Assembly: GCA_002701555.1 (NCBI GenBank)
Contig: NZVS01000078.1
Coordinates: 1-37,067, forward strand
Direction of reading: 5' to 3'
Origin: Alphaproteobacteria bacterium
Lineage (GTDB): Bacteria; Pseudomonadota; Alphaproteobacteria; Micavibrionales; Micavibrionaceae
Length of the DNA: 37,067 nucleotides
A model generated the notes under the pieces. The model was not told the origin of the DNA and ran no database searches. It saw nothing but the letters and a program-made list of their open reading frames with translations. How positions within the stretch are numbered: position 1 is the stretch's first letter; each line of letters opens with the position of its first letter. Below are positions 1-8,453 of the stretch, one piece after another. A program made the translations under genes and the position numbers.

Positions 1-123
1 GCCTGCATCTTTGGGCACGATATCCAGCAAAATAACCGGATAACCAGCATTTGCAATTTGCGCGGCAATCCCGCTGCCCATCAATCCCGCACCCAGCACG
101 GCCACTTTCTTAATCTCGGTCAT
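1..123 (-). CDS. 3-hydroxyacyl-CoA dehydrogenase / multifunctional beta-oxidation protein, N-terminal fragment
   Basis: Only the first 41 codons are inside the window; the gene runs off the left edge. The protein starts MTEIKKVAVLGAGLMGSG and continues with an alanine-rich helix and a VILLD strand. This is the Rossmann nucleotide-binding start of the 3-hydroxyacyl-CoA dehydrogenase family: GxGxxG (GAGLMG) at about residues 10-15, then an acidic residue at the end of the second strand. In this family the enzyme oxidises 3-hydroxyacyl-CoA with NAD. It lies 30 bases downstream of a thiolase on the same strand, which is the usual beta-oxidation pairing, so a long FadB/FadJ-type fusion protein is likely. 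The fragment cannot separate that from a short stand-alone dehydrogenase. Confidence 0.85.
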   Translation of the reverse strand, partial: MTEIKKVAVLGAGLMGSGIAAQIANAGYPVILLDIVPKDAG

Positions 124-153
124 AATTCCTACCAGTTTTTTGTTTTGAGAGCT

Positions 154-1281
154 TTATATCTTCTCGAGCACGATGGCTGTGCCTTGTCCACCACCAATAC
201 ACATTGTGGCAAGGCCGTATTTTACATCTTCGCGGTTCATGAGAGAGGCAAGCTTTCCGGTAATCCGTGCGCCGGATGTTCCAAGCGGATGACCAAGCGC
301 GATTGCGCCACCGTCGATATTGACGATATCTTCTGAAACGCCCATTTCTTTTATGACGGAAAGTGACTGTGCGGCGAACGCCTCGTTCAGTTCAATCAAA
401 CCGATATCAGACGTTTTTAGCCCCGCGCGCTCCAAAGCTTTATTTGAGGCCGGAACAGGACCAATGCCCATAATTTCAGCTTTACACCCGGCAACAGCTA
501 CAGATTTGATACGTGCCAGTTTCGGTAAATTGTGCTTATCGGCGTAGCTTTCCGTAGCAACGAGAACTGCTGCCGACCCGTCAGTCAAAGGAGAAGAAGT
601 CGCTGCTGTGATTGTCCCGTTTGCATCAAAGGCCGGATTGAGAGTTGCCAGCTTCTCAACAGAGGAATCTGGTCTGATTGTTCCGTCTTTATCGATGCCG
701 TCAATTGCGACTATTTCATCATCAAACTTGCCTGACTCGGCTGCTTTTGCGGCCTTATGGTGTGAATTCACCGCAAATTCTTCCTGTTTATCACGAGCAA
801 TATCATATTTTTTGGCCAGATTTTCGGCCGTAATGCCCATGCTCATATAGGCAGGTGGAAAGTCTTCGGCAAGTTTGGGGTTTGGCATTGGATTAAACCC
901 GCCCATCGGGACGCGGCTCATCGACTCAACGCCCGCGGCAATAAATAATTCACCCGCATTCATCTGCGCATAACCTGCGGCCATTTGAATGGTTGTCATG
1001 GATGAACCACAGAAGCGGTTAACAGTTGCGCCGGCGACAGATTCAGGAAGACCGATAATCTGCCCCACAATCTTGGCCACGTTAAATCCTTGTTCGGCCT
1101 CAGGAAAAGCGCATCCCATCAGCAAATCCTCGATATCGCCAGCGTTTGCGCTTGTGCTGTCTAACAAGGCGGAGATGACTTTTGCGGCCATATCGTCAGG
1201 GCGCACATGGGCCAATGCTCCTTTATTTGCAAAATGCATGGGTGAGCGTTTAAAACCGCAAAGAACGACTGGTGTGTGCAT
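154..1281 (-). CDS. fadA: Acetyl-CoA C-acyltransferase (thiolase, FadA-like)
   Basis: This 375-residue protein is close to the usual thiolase length of about 390. The nucleophilic cysteine is Cys91 in NRFCGSSMTT. The C-terminal half has NEAFA, the GHPLGTSGARI loop with the catalytic histidine near residue 331, and CIGGGQGTA with the second catalytic cysteine near residue 361. All catalytic elements are therefore present. The enzyme performs the thiolytic cleavage that ends each beta-oxidation turn, or the reverse condensation. The ATG has a good Shine-Dalgarno (AGGAG, 7 bases upstream). The dehydrogenase of the same pathway follows 30 bases later, so the two are probably one transcript. Chain-length specificity cannot be read from sequence, so a biosynthetic acetoacetyl-CoA thiolase remains possible. 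Confidence 0.93.
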   Translation of the reverse strand: MHTPVVLCGFKRSPMHFANKGALAHVRPDDMAAKVISALLDSTSANAGDIEDLLMGCAFPEAEQGFNVAKIVGQIIGLPESVAGATVNRFCGSSMTTIQMAAGYAQMNAGELFIAAGVESMSRVPMGGFNPMPNPKLAEDFPPAYMSMGITAENLAKKYDIARDKQEEFAVNSHHKAAKAAESGKFDDEIVAIDGIDKDGTIRPDSSVEKLATLNPAFDANGTITAATSSPLTDGSAAVLVATESYADKHNLPKLARIKSVAVAGCKAEIMGIGPVPASNKALERAGLKTSDIGLIELNEAFAAQSLSVIKEMGVSEDIVNIDGGAIALGHPLGTSGARITGKLASLMNREDVKYGLATMCIGGGQGTAIVLEKI

Positions 1282-1465
1282 GTATATACTCCTGATTATG
1301 GATAGGTGGCTTAACTTTTATTTTTTTCAATTATCTACTATATAGGAAATAGATTTTTCGTCTATAATATCCACCATGAAAAAGCGATTTGGGTTTGACA
1401 TGGTACGTAAATCATGCAATCCCATATCAGATTAGAAAATAAAGTTTTAAGGAGAGAAAACGCCC

Positions 1466-2008
1466 ATGCCAACGTCCACACCGACAGTCGCGGACCCGCG
1501 CGGTTTGAAACGTATATGCCTATCTTGCAGTACACGTTTTTATGACATGAATAAACGTCCTATCGTATGTCCTAACTGTGACACTGAATTTACAGGTGAC
1601 GTGAAGGTTAAATCACGTAAAGCTCGCGGTGCTGCTGACGCTGCCAAGCCTTCAAAAGCGAAAGCAAAGACATCCAAGTCACCGAAAGATCTTGATGATG
1701 ACGACGACTACGATGATGAAGATGATGAAGACATGGATGATGAGGATGAAGAAGACGAGGACGAGGACGAAGATGAGGATGATCTTGGTGTAGAAGAAGT
1801 CGATATGGATTCCGATGAGGCTTTGGTTGATGATGACTCAGAGGATGAGGATGATCCTGACTTAGAAGCTTTGAAAGAAATAGACGGCGATTTGGATGAA
1901 GACCTCGACGATGAAGACGGTGAAGTCGATTTAGAAGGTCTTGATGATGATCTGGATCTGGACGAAGACCTTGATGAGGATGAAGAAGACGAGGACGAAG
2001 ACAAGTAA
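1466..2008 (+). CDS. TIGR02300 family protein (FYDLN acid domain)
   Basis: This 180-residue protein has two parts. Residues 13-42 form a small zinc-ribbon-like module with CxxC pairs at Cys18/Cys21 and Cys35/Cys38 around the diagnostic FYDMNKRPIVCPNC segment, a one-residue variant of the FYDLN motif that names the family. A basic lysine-rich linker at about 45-75 follows. From about residue 75 to the end the chain is almost entirely aspartate and glutamate. The family is typical of alphaproteobacteria and has no established function. The sequence suggests a cytoplasmic zinc protein whose acidic tail binds a basic partner. The start has a good Shine-Dalgarno (AAGGAGAG), and the gene stands alone between a divergent thiolase gene and a terminator. 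Confidence 0.9.
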   Translation: MPTSTPTVADPRGLKRICLSCSTRFYDMNKRPIVCPNCDTEFTGDVKVKSRKARGAADAAKPSKAKAKTSKSPKDLDDDDDYDDEDDEDMDDEDEEDEDEDEDEDDLGVEEVDMDSDEALVDDDSEDEDDPDLEALKEIDGDLDEDLDDEDGEVDLEGLDDDLDLDEDLDEDEEDEDEDK

Positions 2009-2030
2009 GCCTTTCCCAATCTAAATAATA

Positions 2031-2070
2031 AAGCGGCCTTTTTGCAGAACAGCATTAAGGCCGTTTTTTT
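2031..2070 (+). terminator. Rho-independent terminator after the TIGR02300 gene
   Basis: CGGCCTT at 2034-2040 pairs perfectly with AAGGCCG at 2057-2063 and is followed by seven T at 2064-2070. The loop is 16 bases. It begins 22 bases after the stop codon of the TIGR02300 gene. Read on the other strand the same hairpin is followed by a T-rich stretch, so it may also serve the convergent membrane-protein gene that ends at 2069. Confidence 0.85.
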
Positions 2071-2776
2071 ATCCTTTTTCGTTTAGAGGCCTGTCTTTTA
2101 TGCGTCCGGATAAAATAATTACATATAGAAGCACGAAGTAAAACATATAGAATTCATTTATTTCACTAACTCTAATAAAAATATTTACATCCACCGCTTC
2201 GCCTATCTTTTCAACAATCTTAGGAAGTTCTGCACATAAAACTGAAGGCAAAAGAATGATTGGTGGATAAATGATCCTGAATTTTATCGGCAACATAGAA
2301 GGTTTGAATTTCATTATCAGCGGTACAAAAATACCCCCTACGATCATACCTATTTCCAGCAAAAGTCTTGGTTTCTGATCAAGCCATGAAGAGGTATTGT
2401 GGAGATTGGTTTCCTGTTGATCATTAATTGCTGCCCAATGTTCAGGAGTCGTCCATTCAAAAATCCATTGCCCCCAGCTGATTTCTTCACCGGCAATGTA
2501 AAGTGTGCCAAGAAAAGCAACTGCTATCCAAGCGAAAAGAAACATGTTTTGCCGGACATATTTGTCCAGCAAAAGTTGTGCGCAAATAGCGCTGGCAATA
2601 GCAGACACAAAAAACTGAAGGGTTTCATGTGGCCCCCATTCAGACATCAGCATACTCCTGATGTTTTGAGGCAAGGTGAATTCCAAAACTATTTGTACAG
2701 CAAGTGTTATGCATGGCAACCACAGCCACCACAGTGAATTGAGCTGTTTATCTGAATAATGTTTTATTCTGTGCAT
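2069..2776 (-). CDS. Integral membrane protein with GEEISWGQ and NLHN motifs, function unknown
   Basis: This 235-residue protein has about six hydrophobic segments (around residues 15-33, 52-70, 78-93, 139-157, 166-182, 210-225). Between the third and fourth lie two polar motifs, GEEISWGQWIF and ETNLHNTSSW. I recall this combination from a family of uncharacterised bacterial membrane proteins. Conserved acidic and histidine residues beside membrane helices suggest an active site, but that is inference. The ATG is supported by a GAGGG Shine-Dalgarno 9 bases upstream. It begins 18 bases after the acyltransferase gene and is the last gene of the long minus-strand run, so it is probably co-transcribed with it. 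A role in lipid or envelope chemistry is a guess from context. Confidence 0.75.
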   Translation of the reverse strand: MHRIKHYSDKQLNSLWWLWLPCITLAVQIVLEFTLPQNIRSMLMSEWGPHETLQFFVSAIASAICAQLLLDKYVRQNMFLFAWIAVAFLGTLYIAGEEISWGQWIFEWTTPEHWAAINDQQETNLHNTSSWLDQKPRLLLEIGMIVGGIFVPLIMKFKPSMLPIKFRIIYPPIILLPSVLCAELPKIVEKIGEAVDVNIFIRVSEINEFYMFYFVLLYVIILSGRIKDRPLNEKG

Positions 2777-2794
2777 ATGGATTTTCCCTCAAAA

Positions 2795-4615
2795 TTACTG
2801 CGAATAAATATCTTCGACAATAGGCATTAAAATATTTGCACCCCTGACTGTGAGATGATGTGCGTCATGATAATAAGCTTTATATCCATCAGCAATATAA
2901 CATTGTGGTTTACAAAGGTATTTTTGAGTGTCGTAAAAGTAGACATTTGCAGGATTACCTACACTTTCCTGATAATCCTGAAAAACGCGCTGCCTGTCGA
3001 AGTCCTGCGCGGGAAGTGCCTGATCCGTGCCTGACTTATATTTTCTATATAAAAATTCAGGTATTGATTCTTTATAATGGGGAGTAGGAGTTAATATATG
3101 GACTTTAATGTCTATCTTTTCAGCTTCTCTAATTAAGCGGTTGAAAGGTGTGAAATCTTGCTCGACTGAGGTTAAGTTGTAAAGAACAACGTCTGTTATA
3201 TTTCTGTTCTGAATATCTTCCCACATACTGTCGAACGTACAACGGCCTACGCCCAGCTTACAGTTATACTTATTCAAATACAGATTTACGTTATATTTTT
3301 CGGCAAGGTCTATAAAAGGAGGTTTCACAGCATCAGCATGACTGTCCCCGTAAAGAAGAATGTTTTTATCAGCATTGGGCTTATCACGAAAAGCGCATAT
3401 AGTGCTGAAGGGGGCAACCAATCTTTTAATTTTTCCGCAGCGATACGGCAAGCGGTCTTCCATGGATGCAAAAACATCCCTCAACTCAGGCGGATACAGA
3501 AATGAAAAATAATTGGTTTTAATCGTGATAGCAGACATGATGAGAGAAGCGAGAAAAATAACTCCTATAAAGCTATAAAATTTCTTACCAGATATTTTCC
3601 GCGGCGAACGAAAATAATTTTCTATCGTTCTATAAGTTAGATAAGACAAAGTTATAGTAACTGCTGTGATGATTATACTGTCTAAGCTGCTTAGCGATTG
3701 CCAGTCACCGAACGGCCCGTATTTAAAGGCAAAGATTATCGGATAATGCAAAATATATACTGAAAAAGAAATTGTGCCGATAAAAACCAGAGGCCTGACT
3801 AGCCACTGCAATTTGTTGTCGGGGATATCTAATCGGGCAAAAATTATTAAGGCGGTCGCAAGTGTCGGCAATAGGGCCAAAGCACCTGGGAAGGGACTAT
3901 TACCATTTAAATAATAGGTACAAAGGCCTATTAAGAATGTTGCAATTATCCAGCACATTATTTTTGTGAATGCAGACATATATATGGTCTGGCTTGCATA
4001 CCTGAAAAGAAAATATCCTACCAAAAATTGCCAAATTCGTGTCGGCAGAAGGAAAAAGGCGGTTTTTGGAGAAATCATTGTCATGCCAATACAAAGTAAA
4101 AGAGACACGGCAAATAAAAGAAAGTCGGTATATTTTATTTTTCTAAAAACGAATAAAATCAATGGGAAGAATAGGTAATATTGATATTCAACACCCAGTG
4201 ACCAGTAATGTAACATCGGACGAAAGAGGTGTTCCTGAAAGTAATTATTATCATTCCAATATAAAAAATTTGGGATAAGGAAAAGAGAGCCAAGGAAATT
4301 TTTGTTTAGAAGTTTTAATTCATGGGGCAAAAATAAAAAAGGCGCTATGACCATGAACAATAGGAACACAATAAGGGGTAGGGGAAGAATACGCCGTATC
4401 CGTCGGTCAAAAAAAGACAGGATTTTGTCCTTGTCTAACTCCCGAAGTGTTTGCGCCATGAAAAACCCGCTTAACACAAAAAAGATATCGACACCAATAA
4501 ACCCACCTTTGAAAATAGTAATATCCAGATGAAACAAAAACACCAAAATGACAGCAAGGGCTCGCAGGATTTGCAGATCGGGACGAAAGTTTTTCTGGTG
4601 TGACGGTATAGTCAT
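2795..4615 (-). CDS. Acyltransferase family 3 (OafA/YrhL type) with C-terminal SGNH domain
   Basis: The protein has 606 residues. Residues about 9-350 form the multi-span membrane acyltransferase-3 domain, with RPDLQILRALAV at the start, FIGVDIFFVLSGF, and LHYWSLGVEYQYY. The C-terminal 190 residues form a periplasmic SGNH esterase/transferase-like domain with GDSH (Ser425) and a DAHH pair (Asp584, His587). Such proteins O-acetylate surface polysaccharides, O-antigen or peptidoglycan. The reading frame is open 53 codons further upstream, but that part lies inside glmS and resembles no acyltransferase, so I place the start at ATG 4615, 8 bases after the glmS stop. No clear Shine-Dalgarno is seen. 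The acceptor is not predictable. Confidence 0.9.
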   Translation of the reverse strand: MTIPSHQKNFRPDLQILRALAVILVFLFHLDITIFKGGFIGVDIFFVLSGFFMAQTLRELDKDKILSFFDRRIRRILPLPLIVFLLFMVIAPFLFLPHELKLLNKNFLGSLFLIPNFLYWNDNNYFQEHLFRPMLHYWSLGVEYQYYLFFPLILFVFRKIKYTDFLLFAVSLLLCIGMTMISPKTAFFLLPTRIWQFLVGYFLFRYASQTIYMSAFTKIMCWIIATFLIGLCTYYLNGNSPFPGALALLPTLATALIIFARLDIPDNKLQWLVRPLVFIGTISFSVYILHYPIIFAFKYGPFGDWQSLSSLDSIIITAVTITLSYLTYRTIENYFRSPRKISGKKFYSFIGVIFLASLIMSAITIKTNYFSFLYPPELRDVFASMEDRLPYRCGKIKRLVAPFSTICAFRDKPNADKNILLYGDSHADAVKPPFIDLAEKYNVNLYLNKYNCKLGVGRCTFDSMWEDIQNRNITDVVLYNLTSVEQDFTPFNRLIREAEKIDIKVHILTPTPHYKESIPEFLYRKYKSGTDQALPAQDFDRQRVFQDYQESVGNPANVYFYDTQKYLCKPQCYIADGYKAYYHDAHHLTVRGANILMPIVEDIYSQ

Positions 4616-4623
4616 TTGAAGGA

Positions 4624-6450
4624 TTATTCTACGGTGACCGATTTTGCGAGGTTGCGCGGCTGATCTACATCTGTTCCTTTGGCAACAGCCGTATGATAGG
4701 CCAGCAATTGTACAGGAATGGCATAAAGTATAGGGGCTACAAAGGGGTGTACGTCTCCTAGCTCGACTGTCCAACGGCTTGTTTCTTTAAGGGAGTCAGT
4801 ACCTGATTTATCAGAAATCAGAAAAACCTTTCCTCCTCGTGCAACCGCTTCTTGCACATTGGAAGCCGTTTTTTCAAATAACGGATCATTGGCAGGAGCT
4901 ACGACAACTATTGGTACGGCCTCGTCAATGAGGGCGATTGGCCCGTGTTTCATTTCACCGGCGGCATAGCCTTCTGCGTGAATGTAGGAAATCTCCTTTA
5001 GTTTCAAAGCTCCTTCAAGGGCGAGGGGGTAAAGTGCACCTCGTCCCAAATAGAGTACGTCACGCGCTTTGGAAACATCTATGGCAATTTTTTGAATATC
5101 ACTGTCGTATTTTAAAATCTGTGCCGCGGTTGCAGGAATTTCCCTTAAGGCCTGAGCGTAATAATTACTGTTTTCAAGAGTGTCTTTTTCCCTTGCCACG
5201 GCCAATGTTAGGCAGGCAAGTGTTGTTAACTGCGTTGTGAAAGCCTTAGTTGACGCAACACCTATTTCGGGTCCTGCCAGGGTATGAAGCACCATATCTG
5301 ACTCACGTTCAATCGTGCTTTCAATGGTATTAACAATGGACAGAACTTTTTGGTTTTGGCGTTTGCAATACCGTAAGGCTTCCAAAGTATCCAATGTTTC
5401 ACCTGATTGGGAAACAAAAATAGAAACTCCACCTTCAGGCATCGGGGCTTCCCTGTAACGGAATTCTGACGCCACATCTATTTCACAAGGAATGCGTGCT
5501 ATTTGTTCAAACCAGTATTTGGCAACCATACAGGCATAAAAGGCCGTACCACACGCAATCAATGTTAGACGCGGGGCAGATTTTAAGGTGTTTACTATGT
5601 CATCAGGAAAACTTATTTTTCCTGTAGCCGGGTTAACAAAAGAATTGAGTGTATCACCAATTACCGACGGTTGCTCATAGATTTCCTTGAGCATAAAATG
5701 GGCATACTCACCCTTGCCTGAATTGGCGCCACTTTGTGCAGTTACCCTGATTTCGCGGCTGACCTGAGCGCCACTCGAATCTAAAATCTCGGCCTCGTCA
5801 TGCGATAGAATTATGCGGTCTCCATCTTCGAGAAATGTTATTTTTTTTGTAAAAGGCGCAAGCGCATAAGAGTCAGATGCTAAAAACATTTCACCTTCCC
5901 CATAACCTAGTGCAAGGGGTGTACCCTGACGTACGCCGACCATAATATCTGGACAATCGGCAAAAATAACAGCCAGTGCAAATGCTCCTTCCAAACGATC
6001 AAAAGCTTTGAATGCTGCTTTTTTCGGCTCATGCCCTTCATTCGTATAATGGGTAATCAAATGCGCTACGGCCTCTGTGTCAGTCTCCGTTTTAAAAATA
6101 TGTCCCTTATCTTCAAGCTCGGACTTTAAAGTTTTATAATTTTCTATAATGCCGTTATGAACGACGGCAACTTTGTCCGTCGCGTGTGGATGGGCATTAC
6201 GTTCCGTAGGGCCGCCATGAGTAGCCCATCGTGTGTGACCGATGCCGATAGTACCCTCAAGAGGTTCTGTTTCCAGCTTACCTTTCAGATTTATAAGTTT
6301 ACCTTCGGCACGGCGACGCTCTATCGTACCTTTTCTGTTCAGTGTCGCGATTCCGGCACTGTCATATCCTCTATATTCCAATCGTGACAAACCTTCATAC
6401 ACCCGGGTCGCCACAGATTCTTTTGATAATATACCTATAATTCCACACAT
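4624..6450 (-). CDS. glmS: Glutamine-fructose-6-phosphate aminotransferase (isomerizing)
   Basis: GlmS makes glucosamine-6-phosphate from fructose-6-phosphate and glutamine, the first step toward UDP-GlcNAc for peptidoglycan and lipid A. The 608-residue product matches the usual length of about 609. The N-terminal glutaminase starts MCGIIGIL, so after Met removal Cys1 is the nucleophile. This is why I choose ATG 6450 over an in-frame ATG four codons upstream, which would bury the cysteine. HTRWATHGGPTERNAHPH and HNGIIEN follow. The two SIS sugar-isomerase domains show CGTAFYA, SQSGETLDT, STKAFTTQ and EMKHGPIALI, and the C-terminus is the classic LAKSVTVE. It follows glmU and a GNAT gene on the same strand. 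No glmS ribozyme-like leader was recognised. Confidence 0.97.
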   Translation of the reverse strand: MCGIIGILSKESVATRVYEGLSRLEYRGYDSAGIATLNRKGTIERRRAEGKLINLKGKLETEPLEGTIGIGHTRWATHGGPTERNAHPHATDKVAVVHNGIIENYKTLKSELEDKGHIFKTETDTEAVAHLITHYTNEGHEPKKAAFKAFDRLEGAFALAVIFADCPDIMVGVRQGTPLALGYGEGEMFLASDSYALAPFTKKITFLEDGDRIILSHDEAEILDSSGAQVSREIRVTAQSGANSGKGEYAHFMLKEIYEQPSVIGDTLNSFVNPATGKISFPDDIVNTLKSAPRLTLIACGTAFYACMVAKYWFEQIARIPCEIDVASEFRYREAPMPEGGVSIFVSQSGETLDTLEALRYCKRQNQKVLSIVNTIESTIERESDMVLHTLAGPEIGVASTKAFTTQLTTLACLTLAVAREKDTLENSNYYAQALREIPATAAQILKYDSDIQKIAIDVSKARDVLYLGRGALYPLALEGALKLKEISYIHAEGYAAGEMKHGPIALIDEAVPIVVVAPANDPLFEKTASNVQEAVARGGKVFLISDKSGTDSLKETSRWTVELGDVHPFVAPILYAIPVQLLAYHTAVAKGTDVDQPRNLAKSVTVE

Positions 6451-6521
6451 ATTTGAAAACATACCTTGGGGGAAAGCGTTTGAAAAATAACTCTATCTTA
6501 CAGGACGTAACAGGGCAAGTC

Positions 6522-7016
6522 CTAGAGAGGCATTGTCAGGTCGGCAACCATTAAAATATCAGGTTTTTGCTGTGTGGAATTATAGGTTTGGAGGGTCTTA
6601 ATTTTCTGCCAGCCAAGTTTTTCGTACATTTTCTCGGCAGTGTGTGTAAAAAGATAAAGCTCTTTAAACCCTCTTTGGTATGCTTGTTTCTTAACATGAA
6701 GACAAAGGGCCTTTGCAACTCCGATACCACGATAATCCGTATGCACATAAACAGAAGCAAGCCACGGACCCAAATTTGTAAGTACAGGATGATCATTAGT
6801 TTTAAGAGAGGCCATACCCAGGATAGTTTTATCCTGAACAGCAACCCAGCTTGCAGGTAATACTGCGTCCATATTAGATGCAGTATTTTCATACCTCTCA
6901 ACAGCATCTGATAGATTTTTATTCGGATTGGATTGTCCCCATTCACCAAAGCTCCACGCAGCGCAAATCTGCGCCGCATTCGGAAAATCGCTCAGTGGAT
7001 GTATGTTAAACTTCAT
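6522..7016 (-). CDS. GNAT family N-acetyltransferase
   Basis: This 164-residue single-domain protein fits the GNAT fold. The acetyl-CoA-binding motif A is visible as ASVYVHTDYRGIGVAKAL at about residues 88-105, containing the R-G-x-G-x-A pyrophosphate loop. It is followed by FKELYLFTH (strand 5) and YEKLGWQ near residue 137, the typical end of a GNAT. The gene lies 12 bases after glmU and 71 bases before glmS. E. coli makes GlcN-1-P acetylation a GlmU activity, so this protein is not needed for the pathway; its substrate is unknown. It could act on an amino sugar, an amino acid or a protein terminus. Confidence 0.87.
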   Translation of the reverse strand: MKFNIHPLSDFPNAAQICAAWSFGEWGQSNPNKNLSDAVERYENTASNMDAVLPASWVAVQDKTILGMASLKTNDHPVLTNLGPWLASVYVHTDYRGIGVAKALCLHVKKQAYQRGFKELYLFTHTAEKMYEKLGWQKIKTLQTYNSTQQKPDILMVADLTMPL

Positions 7017-7028
7017 TAGAAGTGGGGG

Positions 7029-8381
7029 TCAGTCTTTTTTACTTTTTTTCTCGCGATAGGACTTTGCCCAACCATCACGCATTATTGGACGCGTACGGGC
7101 AACAGCCAAGGTGTCTTCCGGCACATTTTTAGTAATCACACTGCCTGCGGCCACATAAGACCCGTCTGAAAGTGTAAGGGGTGCTACCAATGTAGAATTT
7201 GATCCTACAAAGACATTTTCTCCAATTGTCGTTTGATGTTTGTCAAACCCGTCATAATTACATGTAATCGTACCCGCACCAATATTTGATCCTGCACCAA
7301 TCTCTGCGTTTCCTATATAGGCAAGATGGTTGGCCTTAGAGCCTTTGCCCATGTGACTGCCTTTCACTTCTACAAAATTGCCAATTTTAACACCATCCTC
7401 GAGATGCGTACCCGGGCGTAATCTTGCGAACGGGCCAATTACACAATTTTCTTCCAGTGTGACCTCTTCAAGATAAGAAAAGCCGCGGATCCGACAGTTG
7501 TTTCCAACACGTACGCCAGATCCGAAAATCACATTGGGCTCTATAATAACGTCTTTGCCTAAAACGGTATCCTCTGAAAAAGTAACGCTGTCCGGATCTA
7601 TTAATGTAGCGCCATTTTCCATGGCTTTTTCGCGTAGTCTTTTTTGCATTTTAGCCTCCAAATTTGCGAGTTCGCCCCGTGTATTCGCGCCTAAGCTTTC
7701 TTCTTCGGCACAAAGGCTGTAGCAGGTTTTTTCGCTATCGGCCTCCCGCGCAATTCTAGGCAAGTCCGTAAGGTAATACTCACCCTTACTATTGTCATTA
7801 TCGACTTTCTCAATCCAATTACGGATTTTGGCAATATCGCCACACATTACGCCTGTCCAGCAAAGGTTTATTTTTTGCTCTTCGGAGCTCGCCTCTTTTT
7901 GTTCAACAATTTTTACTAAATGGTCGTTTTCATCCGTAATCATTCTTCCATAACCGAAGGGGTCTTCAGGTTTCATGGCTAAAAAAGACAAGCCGCAATC
8001 ATCGTTGGCTTCATAATCAGATACAAATTTTTGCAAAGTCTCTTTTGTGTATAAAGGCCCGTCCCCGTAAAGAACGAGCAAAGAGCCTTGCTTTGAACGC
8101 GTGCTTGCCAGTCCTGCTTTCACAGCGTCAGCCGTACCTTGCGGAGTTTTTTGAATTGCTGTCTTATGCGGACTTACTGTCTTGGCAACATTGTCCATAG
8201 ATGGCGCAACTACCACGGTTACTGTATCAGGATTAAGGGATTCGGCCAGTTTCGTTACATGGGAAATCATCGGCAGCCCTGCTATTTCATGCATGACTTT
8301 TGGCAGTGATGATTTCATACGTGTGCCTGAACCGGCGGCAAGGATGATTATCTCTAAAGGATGTGCGCGCTTATTTTTCAT
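7029..8381 (-). CDS. glmU: Bifunctional UDP-GlcNAc pyrophosphorylase / glucosamine-1-phosphate acetyltransferase
   Basis: The 450-residue protein has both GlmU domains. The N-terminal uridylyltransferase begins with ILAAGSGTRMKSSLPKV at about residues 13-29, and has YGDGPLY and GYGRMI. From about residue 250 the chain becomes a left-handed beta-helix of hexapeptide repeats, with GPFARLRPGT, NFVEVKGSHMGKGSKANHLA and GAGTITCNYDG, which carry the acetyltransferase site at the trimer interface. It makes UDP-GlcNAc from GlcN-1-P, acetyl-CoA and UTP. No Shine-Dalgarno precedes the ATG. A possible promoter (TGGACA at 8417-8412, CATAAA at 8395-8390, spacing 16) ends 8 bases before the start, so it may have its own near-leaderless transcript in addition to read-through from msrB. 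Confidence 0.97.
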   Translation of the reverse strand: MKNKRAHPLEIIILAAGSGTRMKSSLPKVMHEIAGLPMISHVTKLAESLNPDTVTVVVAPSMDNVAKTVSPHKTAIQKTPQGTADAVKAGLASTRSKQGSLLVLYGDGPLYTKETLQKFVSDYEANDDCGLSFLAMKPEDPFGYGRMITDENDHLVKIVEQKEASSEEQKINLCWTGVMCGDIAKIRNWIEKVDNDNSKGEYYLTDLPRIAREADSEKTCYSLCAEEESLGANTRGELANLEAKMQKRLREKAMENGATLIDPDSVTFSEDTVLGKDVIIEPNVIFGSGVRVGNNCRIRGFSYLEEVTLEENCVIGPFARLRPGTHLEDGVKIGNFVEVKGSHMGKGSKANHLAYIGNAEIGAGSNIGAGTITCNYDGFDKHQTTIGENVFVGSNSTLVAPLTLSDGSYVAAGSVITKNVPEDTLAVARTRPIMRDGWAKSYREKKSKKD

Positions 8382-8453
8382 GAGCGTAGTTTATGCCGAG
8401 CTATACGAACCTGTCCAGAGGCAAAACCTTTTTATGCCTGTGCATTTGAATGC

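Noticed and set aside
1395..1400. Perfect TTGACA before the TIGR02300 gene
   Set aside because: No acceptable -10 lies 16-18 bases downstream, so I do not call it a promoter.
1708..2055. Long serine-rich frame on the minus strand
   Set aside because: It is the mirror of the GAT/GAA-rich acidic tail of the TIGR02300 gene, a codon-composition artefact.
4616..4774. Upstream 53-codon extension of the acyltransferase frame
   Set aside because: It lies inside the 3' end of glmS on the same strand and its residues resemble no acyltransferase; ATG 4615 starts at the recognised domain.
6451..6462. Earlier ATG of glmS (four extra residues)
   Set aside because: The glutaminase nucleophile must be the first residue after Met removal, so MCGIIG is the true start.
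6551..6979. 142-codon frame overlapping the GNAT gene on the same strand
   Set aside because: The GNAT frame has a clear family motif; this alternative frame has none.
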